Source: Amycolatopsis mongoliensis | Lineage (GTDB): Bacteria; Actinomycetota; Actinomycetes; Mycobacteriales; Pseudonocardiaceae | Assembly: GCF_030285665.1 (NCBI RefSeq) | Contig: NZ_CP127295.1 | Span: forward strand, 5,022,001 to 5,086,000 | Reading direction: 5' to 3' | DNA: 64,000 nt | Part shown: piece by piece, positions 31,534 to 40,549 of the stretch | Layout: each line of letters begins with the position of its first letter | Position numbering within the stretch: position 1 is the first letter of the stretch | Program-made: the position numbers and the translations under genes | The notes under the pieces: generated by a model | What the model was told of the DNA's origin: nothing | The model's input: only the letters and a program-made list of their open reading frames with translations | Database searches by the model: none

Positions 31534-32181
31534 TCAGTTCGGGATCGGATCGCCCGGCTTCAGCCGCGGCTTCGGCACCCGCAACCGCCGGATCTGGGAC
31601 GCCCGGACGAACGCGTACCAGCCGATCGACCGGCCGCTCACCGCTTCCTTCGGGAACTTCTCCCGCGCCAGCTTCGCGATCTTGCGCCCGTTCACGAAGC
31701 CCTCGATCGCCATCACCAGCAGCATCGCCGTGCACAGCAGCGTGATGTACGACTGCACCTGGGGCAGCGGCACCAGCAGCGCCAGGAACACCAGGATCGC
31801 CAGCGGCATGAACAGGCCGAGCAGGTTGCGCCGCGTGTCGACCAGGTCGCGGACGTACGCCTTGACCGGCCCCCGGTCGCGCGGGAGCAGGTACTTGTCG
31901 TCGCCGGCCATCATGCGATCGCGGCGGAGCTTGGCCGCCGCACGGCGGTCTTCCTTCGTCTGGGGGTTCGACTTGCGCAGTTCCTTGTTGCGCTTCATCG
32001 CCTCGCGCATGGTGGTGGGCGGCGGCGCCACCGGGCCGCGCCGCTTCGCCTCCGCGTCACGCCGCTTCGGCGTAGCTTTGCCCTTACCGGGCGTGTACGA
32101 CTTGCCGCTGACGTCGACGGCTTCGGTCGTCTCCGGCTCGTCGGCGGCGGTGTCTGTGGTGCTTCGGCGCAGGAACCTCAC
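31534..32181 (-). CDS. DUF3043 membrane protein
   Basis: 215 residues of the actinobacterium-specific DUF3043 family. A long basic, Lys/Arg-rich N-terminal half (KGKATPKRRDAEAKRRGP, MREAMKRNKELRKSNPQTKE) is followed by DKYLLPRDRGPVKAYVRDLV and two adjacent transmembrane helices (about 125-165). It ends in a basic cytoplasmic tail. Function unknown in the family. GTG start at 32181. It is divergent from erpA, a neighbourhood kept in many actinobacteria. Confidence 0.88.
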   Translation of the reverse strand: MRFLRRSTTDTAADEPETTEAVDVSGKSYTPGKGKATPKRRDAEAKRRGPVAPPPTTMREAMKRNKELRKSNPQTKEDRRAAAKLRRDRMMAGDDKYLLPRDRGPVKAYVRDLVDTRRNLLGLFMPLAILVFLALLVPLPQVQSYITLLCTAMLLVMAIEGFVNGRKIAKLAREKFPKEAVSGRSIGWYAFVRASQIRRLRVPKPRLKPGDPIPN

Positions 32182-32327
32182 CTCACCAGGGTATTGCAGG
32201 CGTCACGCCGCCGTTCACCAGGTCGATCGATGTGCGACCATGGTGGGGGAACAGAACGGGCGCTCCGGGTGTTGAAGACGTCAGCACGAGGAGTATCCGC
32301 AGTGAGTTCGAACTTAGAGGGAGTGCC

Positions 32328-32705
32328 ATGACGACCGCTGAGCACGCCGGCGCGACGCAGGCCGAGACCGCCGAAGAGACCCATGGCGTCACGCTGACCG
32401 ACGCCGCGGCTTCCAAGGCGAAGGCCCTGCTCGAGCAGGAGGGCCGCGACGACATGCACCTGCGTATCGCCGTCCAGCCCGGTGGCTGCGCGGGCCTGCG
32501 CTACCAACTGTTCTTCGACGAGCGCACGCTCGACGGCGACCTGTTCCGCGACTTCGACGGCCTCAAGGTCGCCGTGGACCGGATGAGCGCGCCGTACGTG
32601 TCGGAAGCCGTCATCGACTTCGTGGACACGATCGAGAAGCAGGGCTTCACGATCGACAACCCGAACGCCACCGGCTCCTGCGCCTGTGGCGACTCGTTCC
32701 ACTGA
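32328..32705 (+). CDS. erpA: Iron-sulfur cluster insertion protein (HesB/IscA/ErpA type)
   Basis: A-type carrier that delivers iron-sulfur clusters to apoproteins. 125 residues; the three ligand cysteines are Cys54 in GGCAGLRYQ and Cys118/Cys120 in SCACGDSF at the C-terminus, all present. ATG at 32328 after AGAGGGAG. It is the Rv2204c counterpart. Co-location with the bc1 Rieske, lipoyl synthase and other Fe-S genes makes a supply role plausible. A strong hairpin follows. Confidence 0.95.
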   Translation: MTTAEHAGATQAETAEETHGVTLTDAAASKAKALLEQEGRDDMHLRIAVQPGGCAGLRYQLFFDERTLDGDLFRDFDGLKVAVDRMSAPYVSEAVIDFVDTIEKQGFTIDNPNATGSCACGDSFH

Positions 32706-32737
32706 GTCCTCGGCAGCACGGCCCCAGCGCCACGTGA

Positions 32738-32772
32738 GAAGGCCCCGCCTCCGTTCGGAGGGCGGGGCCTTC
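32738..32772 (+). terminator. Hairpin terminator after erpA
   Basis: GAAGGCCCCGCC (32738-32749) pairs with GGCGGGGCCTTC (32761-32772), with an inner TCCG/CGGA extension and a single bulge, then TTC. It lies 32 nt after the erpA stop and could also serve the small minus-strand ORF that follows. Confidence 0.75.
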
Positions 32773-32787
32773 TTCGTCGCTGCGGAC

Positions 32788-32958
32788 CTACACGTAGGCG
32801 TCGAGCTCCGCCACCTGGGCGTGGCACGCCTCGTCGACCTCCCACGGCCGGGCCGTGACGGGGACGGGCGGGCGGCTCTCGGCCTGGAGCGTCGCCGGGA
32901 TGAGCGCGCAGTCGGCGATCAGCTCGGACAGGGTCTCGGGTTCGGTGACGGCGTTCAC
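32788..32958 (-). CDS. Small hypothetical protein, 56 residues
   Basis: A 56-codon open frame in the gap between erpA and adoK. It opens at GTG with MNAVTEPETLSELIADCALI and ends WEVDEACHAQVAELDAYV. GC3 is very high throughout, as in real genes here, and the frame fills most of an otherwise empty 400-bp gap. No Shine-Dalgarno precedes the GTG. The product is acidic with two cysteines and no membrane helix. The terminator after erpA lies tail-to-tail with it. Family unknown. Confidence 0.5.
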   Translation of the reverse strand: MNAVTEPETLSELIADCALIPATLQAESRPPVPVTARPWEVDEACHAQVAELDAYV

Positions 32959-33052
32959 GATTCGTAACGCTATTGATCCGCTCTCGACTGGAGAAGGAGT
33001 ACCAGCCGGTAGTGTCGGCTGGGCGCGCGCGAACTACCCGGTTGGGTCATGA

Positions 33053-34096
<1,044 letters not shown>

Positions 34097-34102
34097 TCCC
34101 GG

Positions 34103-34161
34103 AAAGCCGTGAATGGCACATTGAGGGACTTAGTGTCCCTGAATGTGCCATTCACGGCTTT
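34103..34161. terminator. Family B palindrome between adoK and hydrolase genes
   Basis: Arms 34103-34129 and 34135-34161 (27 bp, one mismatch) around TTAGT. The left arm begins AAAGCCGTGAATGGCACATT. It starts 6 nt after the adoK stop. The in-frame stop of the opposing hydrolase gene lies inside its right arm, so the element covers the end of that gene. Confidence 0.85.
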
Positions 34162-34700
34162 GGCCGGCCGCGAGGATCAGCCGGGCCAGTTCGGCCGGGC
34201 GGGACACGTGCGGGGGCCGGTCCCGCCGGCCGGGCGGGCAGCTCGGGCGGGTGGAACAACCGCAGCGTGCCGTGCGCCCAGGCGCGCACTTCGGCGGTGC
34301 AGTCGTGGAAGAGGAACCGGTCGGCCGGCGCCGGGTCGCGAGTGGGGTCGACGCCGATCCAGCCGGGGTGGACCAGCTCCGCGGCGCCGTCCGCGACCTC
34401 CTCGGCCAGGCTCCGGCCGCCCGTGAAGTCGGGGATGTACGCGCCCACCCACACCAGCCGGGACGCGCCGAGCGCCGCGCCGATCGCCGGGAGCAGCACC
34501 CCGGCGCCGGAGTGCGCGACGACCACCGGCCGCTCCAGCTCCGGCAGCTGCCGCCGCACCAGCGCGGGGAAGTCGGGTCCGTCGCCGTCGAGGAGGTGGA
34601 CCGGATGCGTCCGGTGACCGGCCAGCTCCCGCTCCAGCAGCGCCCAGCCGCCGGGTCCCTGCGTCGTTCCGTGCACCAGCACGAAGTCCACTTCGACCAC
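34152..34700 (-). CDS. Alpha/beta hydrolase, apparently frameshifted near the C-terminus
   Basis: Starts like a compact alpha/beta hydrolase: VDFVLVHGTTQGPGGW (oxyanion loop), then VVVAHSGAGVLLPAIG with the nucleophile serine. Only 182 residues; relatives are usually 220-260. The last 25 residues are Pro/Arg-rich and look wrong. In a different frame the same DNA reads PPHVSRPAELARLILAAG, which matches the normal end of this family (catalytic His, then SRPAELA). A one-base indel between about 34205 and 34235 is likely. As drawn the enzyme would lack its catalytic His. GTG start at 34700. Confidence 0.6.
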   Translation of the reverse strand: MVEVDFVLVHGTTQGPGGWALLERELAGHRTHPVHLLDGDGPDFPALVRRQLPELERPVVVAHSGAGVLLPAIGAALGASRLVWVGAYIPDFTGGRSLAEEVADGAAELVHPGWIGVDPTRDPAPADRFLFHDCTAEVRAWAHGTLRLFHPPELPARPAGPAPARVPPGRTGPADPRGRPKP

Positions 34701-34710
34701 CCCCGCAAAG

Positions 34711-34748
34711 CGTCGAAGCCACCCTACGGACGCAGGGTGGCTTCGACG
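34711..34748 (-). terminator. Hairpin terminator after asnB
   Basis: CGTCGAAGCCACCCT (34711-34725) pairs perfectly with AGGGTGGCTTCGACG (34734-34748), 10 nt past the asnB stop on the minus strand and just before the hydrolase start. Confidence 0.75.
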
Positions 34749-34758
34749 GGGAGTTCGC

Positions 34759-36693
34759 TCAGAGCTTGACCGGGTACACCGGCTCCGGGATCTCGGGTTT
34801 GATCCGGTGCTCGACGAAGATGCCGTGCCACAGCATGAACACGATCAGCGCCCACAGCTGGCGGCTGCGGTCCAGCTGCCCCGCCTTGTGCTCCTCCAGC
34901 AGGGCCAGGATCGCCTTCTTGTCGAGCAGCTCCTCGGTCTTCGAATCGGTGATGATGCCCTTGGCCCAGTCGTACATCTCGTTGCGCAGCCAGAGCCGGA
35001 TCGGCACCGGGAAGCCGAGCTTGCGGCGGTTCAGCACGTGCGCCGGGATGATCTTGGCCAGGGCCTGGCGCAGCGCGTACTTCGTCGTGCCGTGCGCCAG
35101 CTTCTGGTCCAGCGGGATCGACGCCGCGACCTTGAACACCTCGGCGTCCAGGAACGGCACCCGCAGCTCCAGCGAGTTCGCCATGGTGACCTTGTCGGCC
35201 TTGACCAGGATGTCGCCGCGCAGCCAGGTGTAGAGGTCGACGTGCTGCATGCGGGCGACCGGGTCCCAGCCGCGCGAGACGTCGTACCAGGGCGCCGTGA
35301 CGTCCTTGAAGCCGACGCCCTCCTGGTAGGTCTTCAGGACGTGGCGCAGCTGGTCGTCGCGGAAGTTGCGGGCGTTGCCGTAGTAGCGGTCCTCCAGCGG
35401 GAGCGCGCCGCGGCGCAGCAGGTCCTTGCCGCGGGTGCCCTCCGGGATCTTCGTGGACACCTTGCCGATCAGCTTCCGCATGCCGCCCGGGATCTTCTCG
35501 AACGGCGCCAGCGAGATCGGCTCGTTGTAGATCGTGTAGCCGCCGAACAGCTCGTCGGCGCCCTCGCCGGACAGCACCGCCTTGACGTACTTGCGGGCCT
35601 CGCGGGCGATGAACCACAGCGGGACCAGCGCCGGGTCGGCCACCGGGTCGTCGAGGTACCAGACGATGAGCGGCAGGACCTCCATCATCTCGTCCGCCGT
35701 CACCGTCCGGACCACGTGCTTCACGCCGATCGCGGCGGCCGACTCGGCGGCGACGTCGACCTCGGAGTAGCCCTCGCGCTCGAACCCGGTGGTGAACGCG
35801 ATCAGGTTCGGGTTGTGCTCCTTGGCCAGCGTGGCGGTGGCCGTGGAGTCGATGCCGCCCGAGAGGAAGGCGCCCACGGTGACGTCGGGGTCGGAGATCA
35901 TGTGCTTGCCGACCGAGTCGCGCATCACATCGGCGATGCGCTGGTGCAGCTCCTCGGCCTCGGCCTGGGTGTTCACCGGCTTCGCGGTGAACTGCGGGTG
36001 GAAGTAGCGGGTGAACGCCACCTCGCCGCCGGGGACCACCTCGAACGACGTCCCGGACTCGACGCGGCGGATCGCGGTGTGCAGCGACTCGGGCTCGGGC
36101 ACGTACTGCAGGACCAGGTAGTGCTGCAGCGCCTTGCGGTCCAGCTCCTGCGCGACGCCGAGCGTGTCCGACAGCTCCAGCAGGCTCTTCTTCTCGCTGG
36201 AGAACGCCACCCCGCCGGGGCCGGCCGAGTAGAAGAGCGGCTTGATCCCGAACGGGTCGCGCGCGCCGAAGACCCGCTTCTCCTGGGAGTCCCAGATCAT
36301 GAAGGCGAACATGCCGCGCAGCCGCTTGACCCAGTCGGCGCCCAGGTAGTGGAAGCCGGCGACGATGGCTTCGCCGTCACCCTCGGTCTCGAACTTCGCG
36401 CCGTGCTTCTCCGCCAGCTCGGCCCGCAGCTCCAGGTAGTTGTAGATCTCGCCGTTGAAGTTCATCGTGTAGCGGCCCGGCGCCTCCGGCGGCCCCCAGA
36501 CCAGCGGCTGGTGGGAGTGCTCGACGTCGATGAGGGCGAGCCGGTTGAAGCCGTAGACGACCTCGGCGTCGGCCCAGGTGTCCTGCTCGTCGGGGCCGCG
36601 GTGGCGCTGGCAGCGCATGGCCGCGCCGACGGCGTCACGCGCGTTCGCCGCGCCGGTCTCGGTCGCGCAGATCAGTCCAAGCAGGCCGCACAC
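34759..36693 (-). CDS. asnB: Asparagine synthetase (glutamine-hydrolysing)
   Basis: 644-residue two-domain enzyme. The N-terminal class II glutamine amidotransferase starts with the required Cys2 (MCGLLGL) and contains RGPDEQ and NFNGEIYNY. The synthetase half has the ATP loop SGGIDSTATATLA near 260 and SGEGADELFGGY. The length matches the long actinobacterial type. Because Cys2 must follow the initiator, the GTG at 36693 is certain as the start. The M. tuberculosis counterpart Rv2201 is likewise between adoK and ctaC. Some such enzymes amidate diaminopimelate or peptides, a caution. Confidence 0.95.
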   Translation of the reverse strand: MCGLLGLICATETGAANARDAVGAAMRCQRHRGPDEQDTWADAEVVYGFNRLALIDVEHSHQPLVWGPPEAPGRYTMNFNGEIYNYLELRAELAEKHGAKFETEGDGEAIVAGFHYLGADWVKRLRGMFAFMIWDSQEKRVFGARDPFGIKPLFYSAGPGGVAFSSEKKSLLELSDTLGVAQELDRKALQHYLVLQYVPEPESLHTAIRRVESGTSFEVVPGGEVAFTRYFHPQFTAKPVNTQAEAEELHQRIADVMRDSVGKHMISDPDVTVGAFLSGGIDSTATATLAKEHNPNLIAFTTGFEREGYSEVDVAAESAAAIGVKHVVRTVTADEMMEVLPLIVWYLDDPVADPALVPLWFIAREARKYVKAVLSGEGADELFGGYTIYNEPISLAPFEKIPGGMRKLIGKVSTKIPEGTRGKDLLRRGALPLEDRYYGNARNFRDDQLRHVLKTYQEGVGFKDVTAPWYDVSRGWDPVARMQHVDLYTWLRGDILVKADKVTMANSLELRVPFLDAEVFKVAASIPLDQKLAHGTTKYALRQALAKIIPAHVLNRRKLGFPVPIRLWLRNEMYDWAKGIITDSKTEELLDKKAILALLEEHKAGQLDRSRQLWALIVFMLWHGIFVEHRIKPEIPEPVYPVKL

Positions 36694-36859
36694 GGGTACT
36701 CACACACCTTCAGGGTCTTCGCGGGGCTGGGAAGCGCCCAGTATGCCGGGCCGGCCGTGGCGAGTACCACGCGCGTCGAGGGTTACCCCTTGGTCAGCGC
36801 CGAGCGTGAACTCGGCTAGGCTCCGGCCTGTCACAAAGATCTGTCGTAGGAGGCTCTGG

Positions 36860-37822
36860 GTGAAAGGGCGAGGCGCAGTGGGACAACCCAAGCGCACCCT
36901 GGGGAAGCGGACCGTGCGCGTCGCCGCGCTGGCCGTGCTGGTCGCGCTGACCGCGACGGGCTGCTCCGGCGACGAGATCCTGCGGTTCGGCTGGCCGGTG
37001 GGCGTCACCCACCAGGCCGACCAGATGCGCACGCTGTGGACCTGGACCGTGGTGGCCGCGCTGGTCGTCGGCGCCATCGTGTGGGCCCTGATCTTCTGGA
37101 CCGCGGCGTTCCACCGCAAGAAGAAGACCGCCGACGGCGAGCCGGAGGAGCTGCCCCGGCAGTTCCAGTACAACATCCCGCTCGAGCTGTTCACGGTCGT
37201 CGTCCCGACGATCATGGTCTGCGTCCTGTTCTTCTTCACCGCGACGACGGAGGACAGCGTCCTGAAGAAGGTCGACAACCCGGACGTCAAGGTCCAGGTC
37301 GTGGCCTTCCAGTGGAACTGGGAGTTCAAGTACGAGGACGCCAACGCGGCGAAGCCCGACGGCAGCGGCCAGGTCAGCACCGTCGGCTCCTCCGGCGAGA
37401 TCCCGCTGCTGGTGCTCCCGGTCGGCAAGGTCATCCAGTACGACCTGCTCTCCACCGACGTCATCCACTCCTTCTGGGTGCCCGAGTTCCACTTCAAGCG
37501 GGACGTCTTCCCGAACCCGGACAAGAACAACCAGGACAGTTCCTTCCAGAACACGATCGACCGCGAAGGCTCCTTCGTCGGCCGGTGCGCGGAACTGTGC
37601 GGTACCTACCACTCGGTGATGAACTTCGAGGTCCGCGCGCTGTCGCCGGACAAGTACGACGCGTACATCGCGCTGCGCAAGCAGGTGAACCCGGCCACGG
37701 GCCAGACGTTCACCGCGTCCGAGGCGCTTTCGAAGATGAACTGCGGCGAGCTGTGCACCCCGCACGCGGTGACCACCCGGCCGTTCAACACCGACCGCAC
37801 GGCGCGGACCGCGTCCAACTGA
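36860..37822 (+). CDS. ctaC: Cytochrome c oxidase subunit II (aa3)
   Basis: Copper subunit of the terminal oxidase, 320 residues. A lipoprotein-like signal ends LTATGC (Cys35), then two transmembrane helices (about 60-85 and 105-130). The periplasmic cupredoxin domain carries the CuA site RCAELCGTYHSVM and the electron-entry tryptophan region QWNWEFKY. GTG at 36860, 8 nt after TAGGAGG. It is followed 32 nt later by ctaF. In this lineage the oxidase forms a supercomplex with the bc1 complex encoded at 43-47 kb; the subunit I gene is not in the window. Confidence 0.96.
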   Translation: MKGRGAVGQPKRTLGKRTVRVAALAVLVALTATGCSGDEILRFGWPVGVTHQADQMRTLWTWTVVAALVVGAIVWALIFWTAAFHRKKKTADGEPEELPRQFQYNIPLELFTVVVPTIMVCVLFFFTATTEDSVLKKVDNPDVKVQVVAFQWNWEFKYEDANAAKPDGSGQVSTVGSSGEIPLLVLPVGKVIQYDLLSTDVIHSFWVPEFHFKRDVFPNPDKNNQDSSFQNTIDREGSFVGRCAELCGTYHSVMNFEVRALSPDKYDAYIALRKQVNPATGQTFTASEALSKMNCGELCTPHAVTTRPFNTDRTARTASN

Positions 37823-37854
37823 CGCCGCAGCCACACAGGGAGTAGGAAAGACCC

Positions 37855-38280
37855 ATGAAGGTCGAAGCGCGCATCTTCTTCATCGTGGCGGTCTTCGCCG
37901 TGATCATGGCGGGCGTGTACTGGGCGTGGGCCGTGCTGGACCCCCGCTTCGGAGGCAAGCCCGAGCCGGTGGGCATCGTCGCGCTGGTCCTGACCGGCGG
38001 CCTCGCGTTCCTCGCGGGCAGCTACATGCAGTTCGTCGCCCGCCGCATCGAGCCGCGTCCGGAGGACCGCGAGGACGCCGAGATCAGCGACGGCGCAGGC
38101 GAGCTGGGCTTCTTCAGCCCGGGCAGCTACTGGCCGGTCGGCATGGCCGCCACCGCGGCCCTCGCCGCGCTGGCCCTGGCGTTCTTCCACATCTGGCTGC
38201 TCGTCATCGCGCTGGTCGCGCTGCTCATCACGATCGGCGGGCTGGTGTTCGAGTACCACACGGGTCCGTCGCACGACTGA
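37855..38280 (+). CDS. ctaF: Cytochrome c oxidase subunit IV (actinobacterial)
   Basis: 141-residue membrane protein with four helices: two at the N-terminus (IFFIVAVFAVIMAGVYWAWA, VALVLTGGLAFLAGSYMQFV) and two at the C-terminus. It is the short accessory subunit of the actinobacterial aa3 oxidase, always next to ctaC (Rv2199c). ATG after GGGAGTAGGAAAG. Its last 53 nt overlap the 3' end of the convergent transporter gene. Confidence 0.93.
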   Translation: MKVEARIFFIVAVFAVIMAGVYWAWAVLDPRFGGKPEPVGIVALVLTGGLAFLAGSYMQFVARRIEPRPEDREDAEISDGAGELGFFSPGSYWPVGMAATAALAALALAFFHIWLLVIALVALLITIGGLVFEYHTGPSHD

Positions 38281-39160
38281 TCGTCGTTTCCTTCCTTGAC
38301 TGGCCGCGGCGCTGAGGACTCAGCGCCGCGGCCAGTACTGCGAGCATGCCCAGTGCCTCCGGCCAGGTCGGGCGGTGGCCGTAGAAGGCGACGTCCACCA
38401 GCACCGCGACCACCGGGTAGAGGTAGGACAGCAGCGCCACCGTCGTGGTCGGCAGCTTGCCGATGCTCGCGTACATCAGCACGTACATCAGTGCGGTGTG
38501 GACCGTGCCCAGCAGCACCAGCCACAGCAGCTCGCGCGGGGCCGTCGGCAGGGGCGTGACGAGTAACACGGGCGCCAGCAGCACCGCGCCCACCGTCGTC
38601 TGCACAGCCGCGAGCAGGTGGGGCCGGATGTGCTTCAGCTGCTTCGCGACGAAGGACGCGCCGGCGTAGAGCAGGGCCGCGCCGAGCGCCAGCCCGATCC
38701 CGGCGAGCTGCACGGGCTTGCCGTCCTCACCGTGGGCGGACAGCGAGATCAGGGTCACACCGCCGAACGCGATCGCGGCCCGGACCAGGTGGCTCTTGGC
38801 GACCTTCTCACCGAGGAACGCCGCCGCCAGGCCGACCAGGATCAGCGGCTGCGTGTGGTAGACGACCGTGCTGACCGAAATCGACGACAGCGCGTACGAC
38901 GCGAACAGCAGCACCCAGTTGCCGACGAGGAACAGCCCGCCGAGGACGGCCAGGCCCAGGTCGCGCTTCGTGGGCCGCCAGGCAGGCAGCCAGCCGCGGG
39001 CGAGGCACCAGAGCACCAGCAGGGTCCCGCCGACGAAGCAGCGGGCGAATGCCACAGCCGGCGCGGCCGCGCCGCTCTCGAGGACGACGGCGCCGATCGT
39101 GCCGGACATCGCCATCGCTGCGGACCACTGGAGCAGCGGGCGGGTTTCGGAGTTCGTCAT
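38228..39160 (-). CDS. EamA/DMT family transporter
   Basis: Ten-helix drug/metabolite exporter of 310 residues built of two EamA repeats; helices are clear throughout, for example AGIGLALGAALLYAGASFVA and VALLSYLYPVVAVLVDVAFY with the family end-of-repeat phrase. The C-terminal 25 residues are polar and are encoded across a GC-rich hairpin and into the end of ctaF. The ATG at 39160 is preferred; a codon at 39193 would add 11 residues. It is divergent from an AraC-type regulator, the usual partner arrangement. Confidence 0.88.
   Translation of the reverse strand: MTNSETRPLLQWSAAMAMSGTIGAVVLESGAAAPAVAFARCFVGGTLLVLWCLARGWLPAWRPTKRDLGLAVLGGLFLVGNWVLLFASYALSSISVSTVVYHTQPLILVGLAAAFLGEKVAKSHLVRAAIAFGGVTLISLSAHGEDGKPVQLAGIGLALGAALLYAGASFVAKQLKHIRPHLLAAVQTTVGAVLLAPVLLVTPLPTAPRELLWLVLLGTVHTALMYVLMYASIGKLPTTTVALLSYLYPVVAVLVDVAFYGHRPTWPEALGMLAVLAAALSPQRRGQSRKETTISRATDPCGTRTPARRS
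38301..38334. terminator. 16-bp hairpin inside the 3' end of the transporter gene
   Basis: TGGCCGCGGCGCTGAG (38301-38316) pairs perfectly with 38319-38334. It lies 20 nt after the ctaF stop, so it can terminate ctaC-ctaF, yet it is inside the coding sequence of the convergent transporter gene. Confidence 0.65.
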
Positions 39161-39197
39161 GGCGTCCAGGTTCGTCTCGGTTGCCGGCGCCAACCAG

Positions 39198-39211
39198 TGT
39201 CAGAGATGACA
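39198..39211. promoter_or_regulatory. Inverted repeat in the transporter/AraC divergent promoter region
   Basis: TGTCAGAGATGACA: TGTCA and TGACA flank a 4-bp centre, midway between the two divergent starts. A possible operator for the GlxA-type regulator at 39244; weak because the arms are only 5 bp. Confidence 0.3.
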
Positions 39212-39243
39212 ACGGCCGCAAAACTTGTGACATGCTGGCCGGC

Positions 39244-40197
39244 ATGGACGTCAACCGGGTCGCGGTGGTGCTCGCGGAGCACGTTTCGCCGTTCGAGCTG
39301 GGCGTCGCGTGCGAGGTCTTCGGCACCGACCGCAGCGCCGACGGCATCGAGGGCTGGGAGTTCGGGGTCTGCTCGCCCGCGGGCGCTCCGGTGTCCAGCT
39401 GGTCGGGCTTCGGACTGTCCGGGCTGCGCGGGCTGGACTTCGCGGCGTCGGCGGACCTGCTGATCGTGCCGACGTGCGCGCCCCGGACGGCGCCACCGCC
39501 GTCTCCGGTGCTGGACGTCCTGCGGGACGCGGCGGAGCGGGGCGCGTGGGTGGCGGGGTTCTGCGCGGGCGTGTTCACGCTGGGCTACGCGGGCCTGCTC
39601 GACGGCCGCCGCTGCACGGTCCACTGGGTGTACGAGGCGGAGTTCCGCGACCGCTTCCCGACGGCGTCCGTGGACACCCAGGCGCTGTACGTGGACGACG
39701 GCGGGGTGCTGACGAGCGCGGGCACGGTGGCGGCGGTGGACCTGTGCCTGCACCTGGTGCGGCGGCTGCGCGGCGTCACGGCGGCGACGACCCTGGCGCG
39801 CCGGATGGTGGCGGCGCCGTTCCGGGCGGGCGGGCAGGCGCAGTTCGTCCAGGCCCCGGTCCCGTCGGTCCCGGACGATTCGGTGGTGGCGGAGGCGCTG
39901 GAGTGGGTGGAGCGCCGGCTGGACCAGCCGTTCACGGTGGCCGAGCTGGCCCGGCGGAGCGGAGTGGGAGAACGAACGTTCCTTCGCCGGTTCTCGGCGG
40001 CGACGGGGACGACACCGCACCGGTGGTTGACGGAGCGGCGCCTCGACCGCGCGCAGGTGCTGCTGGAGGAGGGGCGGCTGTCGGTGGAGGACATCGCGGT
40101 GGCGTGCGGATACGCCTCGGCGGCGGCGCTGCGGCACCAGTTCACCCGGCTGCGGGGGACGAGCCCGTCGTCGTACCGGACAGCGTTCCGCGGCTGA
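39244..40197 (+). CDS. GlxA-family AraC regulator (DJ-1/PfpI domain)
   Basis: 317 residues: an N-terminal DJ-1/PfpI-like domain (about 1-165) with FCAGVFTLGYAGLLDG around the nucleophile-elbow cysteine, and a C-terminal AraC helix-turn-helix pair (about 220-317) with FTVAELARRSGVGERTFLRR and LSVEDIAVACGYASAAALRH. Such proteins regulate nearby transporter or catabolic genes. An ATG at 39232 could also start it. It is divergent from the EamA transporter gene, which is the likely target. Confidence 0.9.
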   Translation: MDVNRVAVVLAEHVSPFELGVACEVFGTDRSADGIEGWEFGVCSPAGAPVSSWSGFGLSGLRGLDFAASADLLIVPTCAPRTAPPPSPVLDVLRDAAERGAWVAGFCAGVFTLGYAGLLDGRRCTVHWVYEAEFRDRFPTASVDTQALYVDDGGVLTSAGTVAAVDLCLHLVRRLRGVTAATTLARRMVAAPFRAGGQAQFVQAPVPSVPDDSVVAEALEWVERRLDQPFTVAELARRSGVGERTFLRRFSAATGTTPHRWLTERRLDRAQVLLEEGRLSVEDIAVACGYASAAALRHQFTRLRGTSPSSYRTAFRG

Positions 40198-40205
40198 GGT
40201 TTACC

Positions 40206-40545
40206 AGCGCCCCAAGGCGGCCTTCGGTGCGTTCACCGCACCCAAGGCGGCCTTCGGTGCGTTAGACGCAACCAAGGCCGCCTTGGGGCGCTGGCGACTT
40301 GCCAATGACTGGGAGGGAGCGCACCGAACGCCACTTTGGGTGCGTGGCACGCACCGAACGCCACATTGGGGTGCTGGCGGCTTGCCAATGGCTGAGCCGA
40401 GCGCACCGAACGCCACATTGGGTGCGTGGCACGCACCGAACGCCACATTGGGGTGCTGGCGGCTTGCCAATGGCTGAGCCGAGCGCACCGAACGCCACAT
40501 TGGGTGCGTCACACGCAACCAACGCCACATTGGGGCGCTCGGGTC
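40206..40545. repeat. Family D palindrome/tandem array between AraC and trpD genes
   Basis: Fills the 352-bp gap between two convergent genes. First an 87-bp element (40206-40292) with three CAAGGCGGCCTT-type modules, two in one direction and one in the other. Then copies of ACCGAACGCCACATTGGG arranged in an 82-bp tandem repeat (starts 40321, 40403, 40485). Each unit holds two core modules plus GGCGGCTTGCCAATGG. It ends in a half-element with GGGGCGCT. The 87-bp element has the same length and scaffold as 63440-63526. No gene is visible; translated forms such as repeats of WRSVRATHPM are by-products. Confidence 0.85.
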
Positions 40546-40549
40546 GTGA

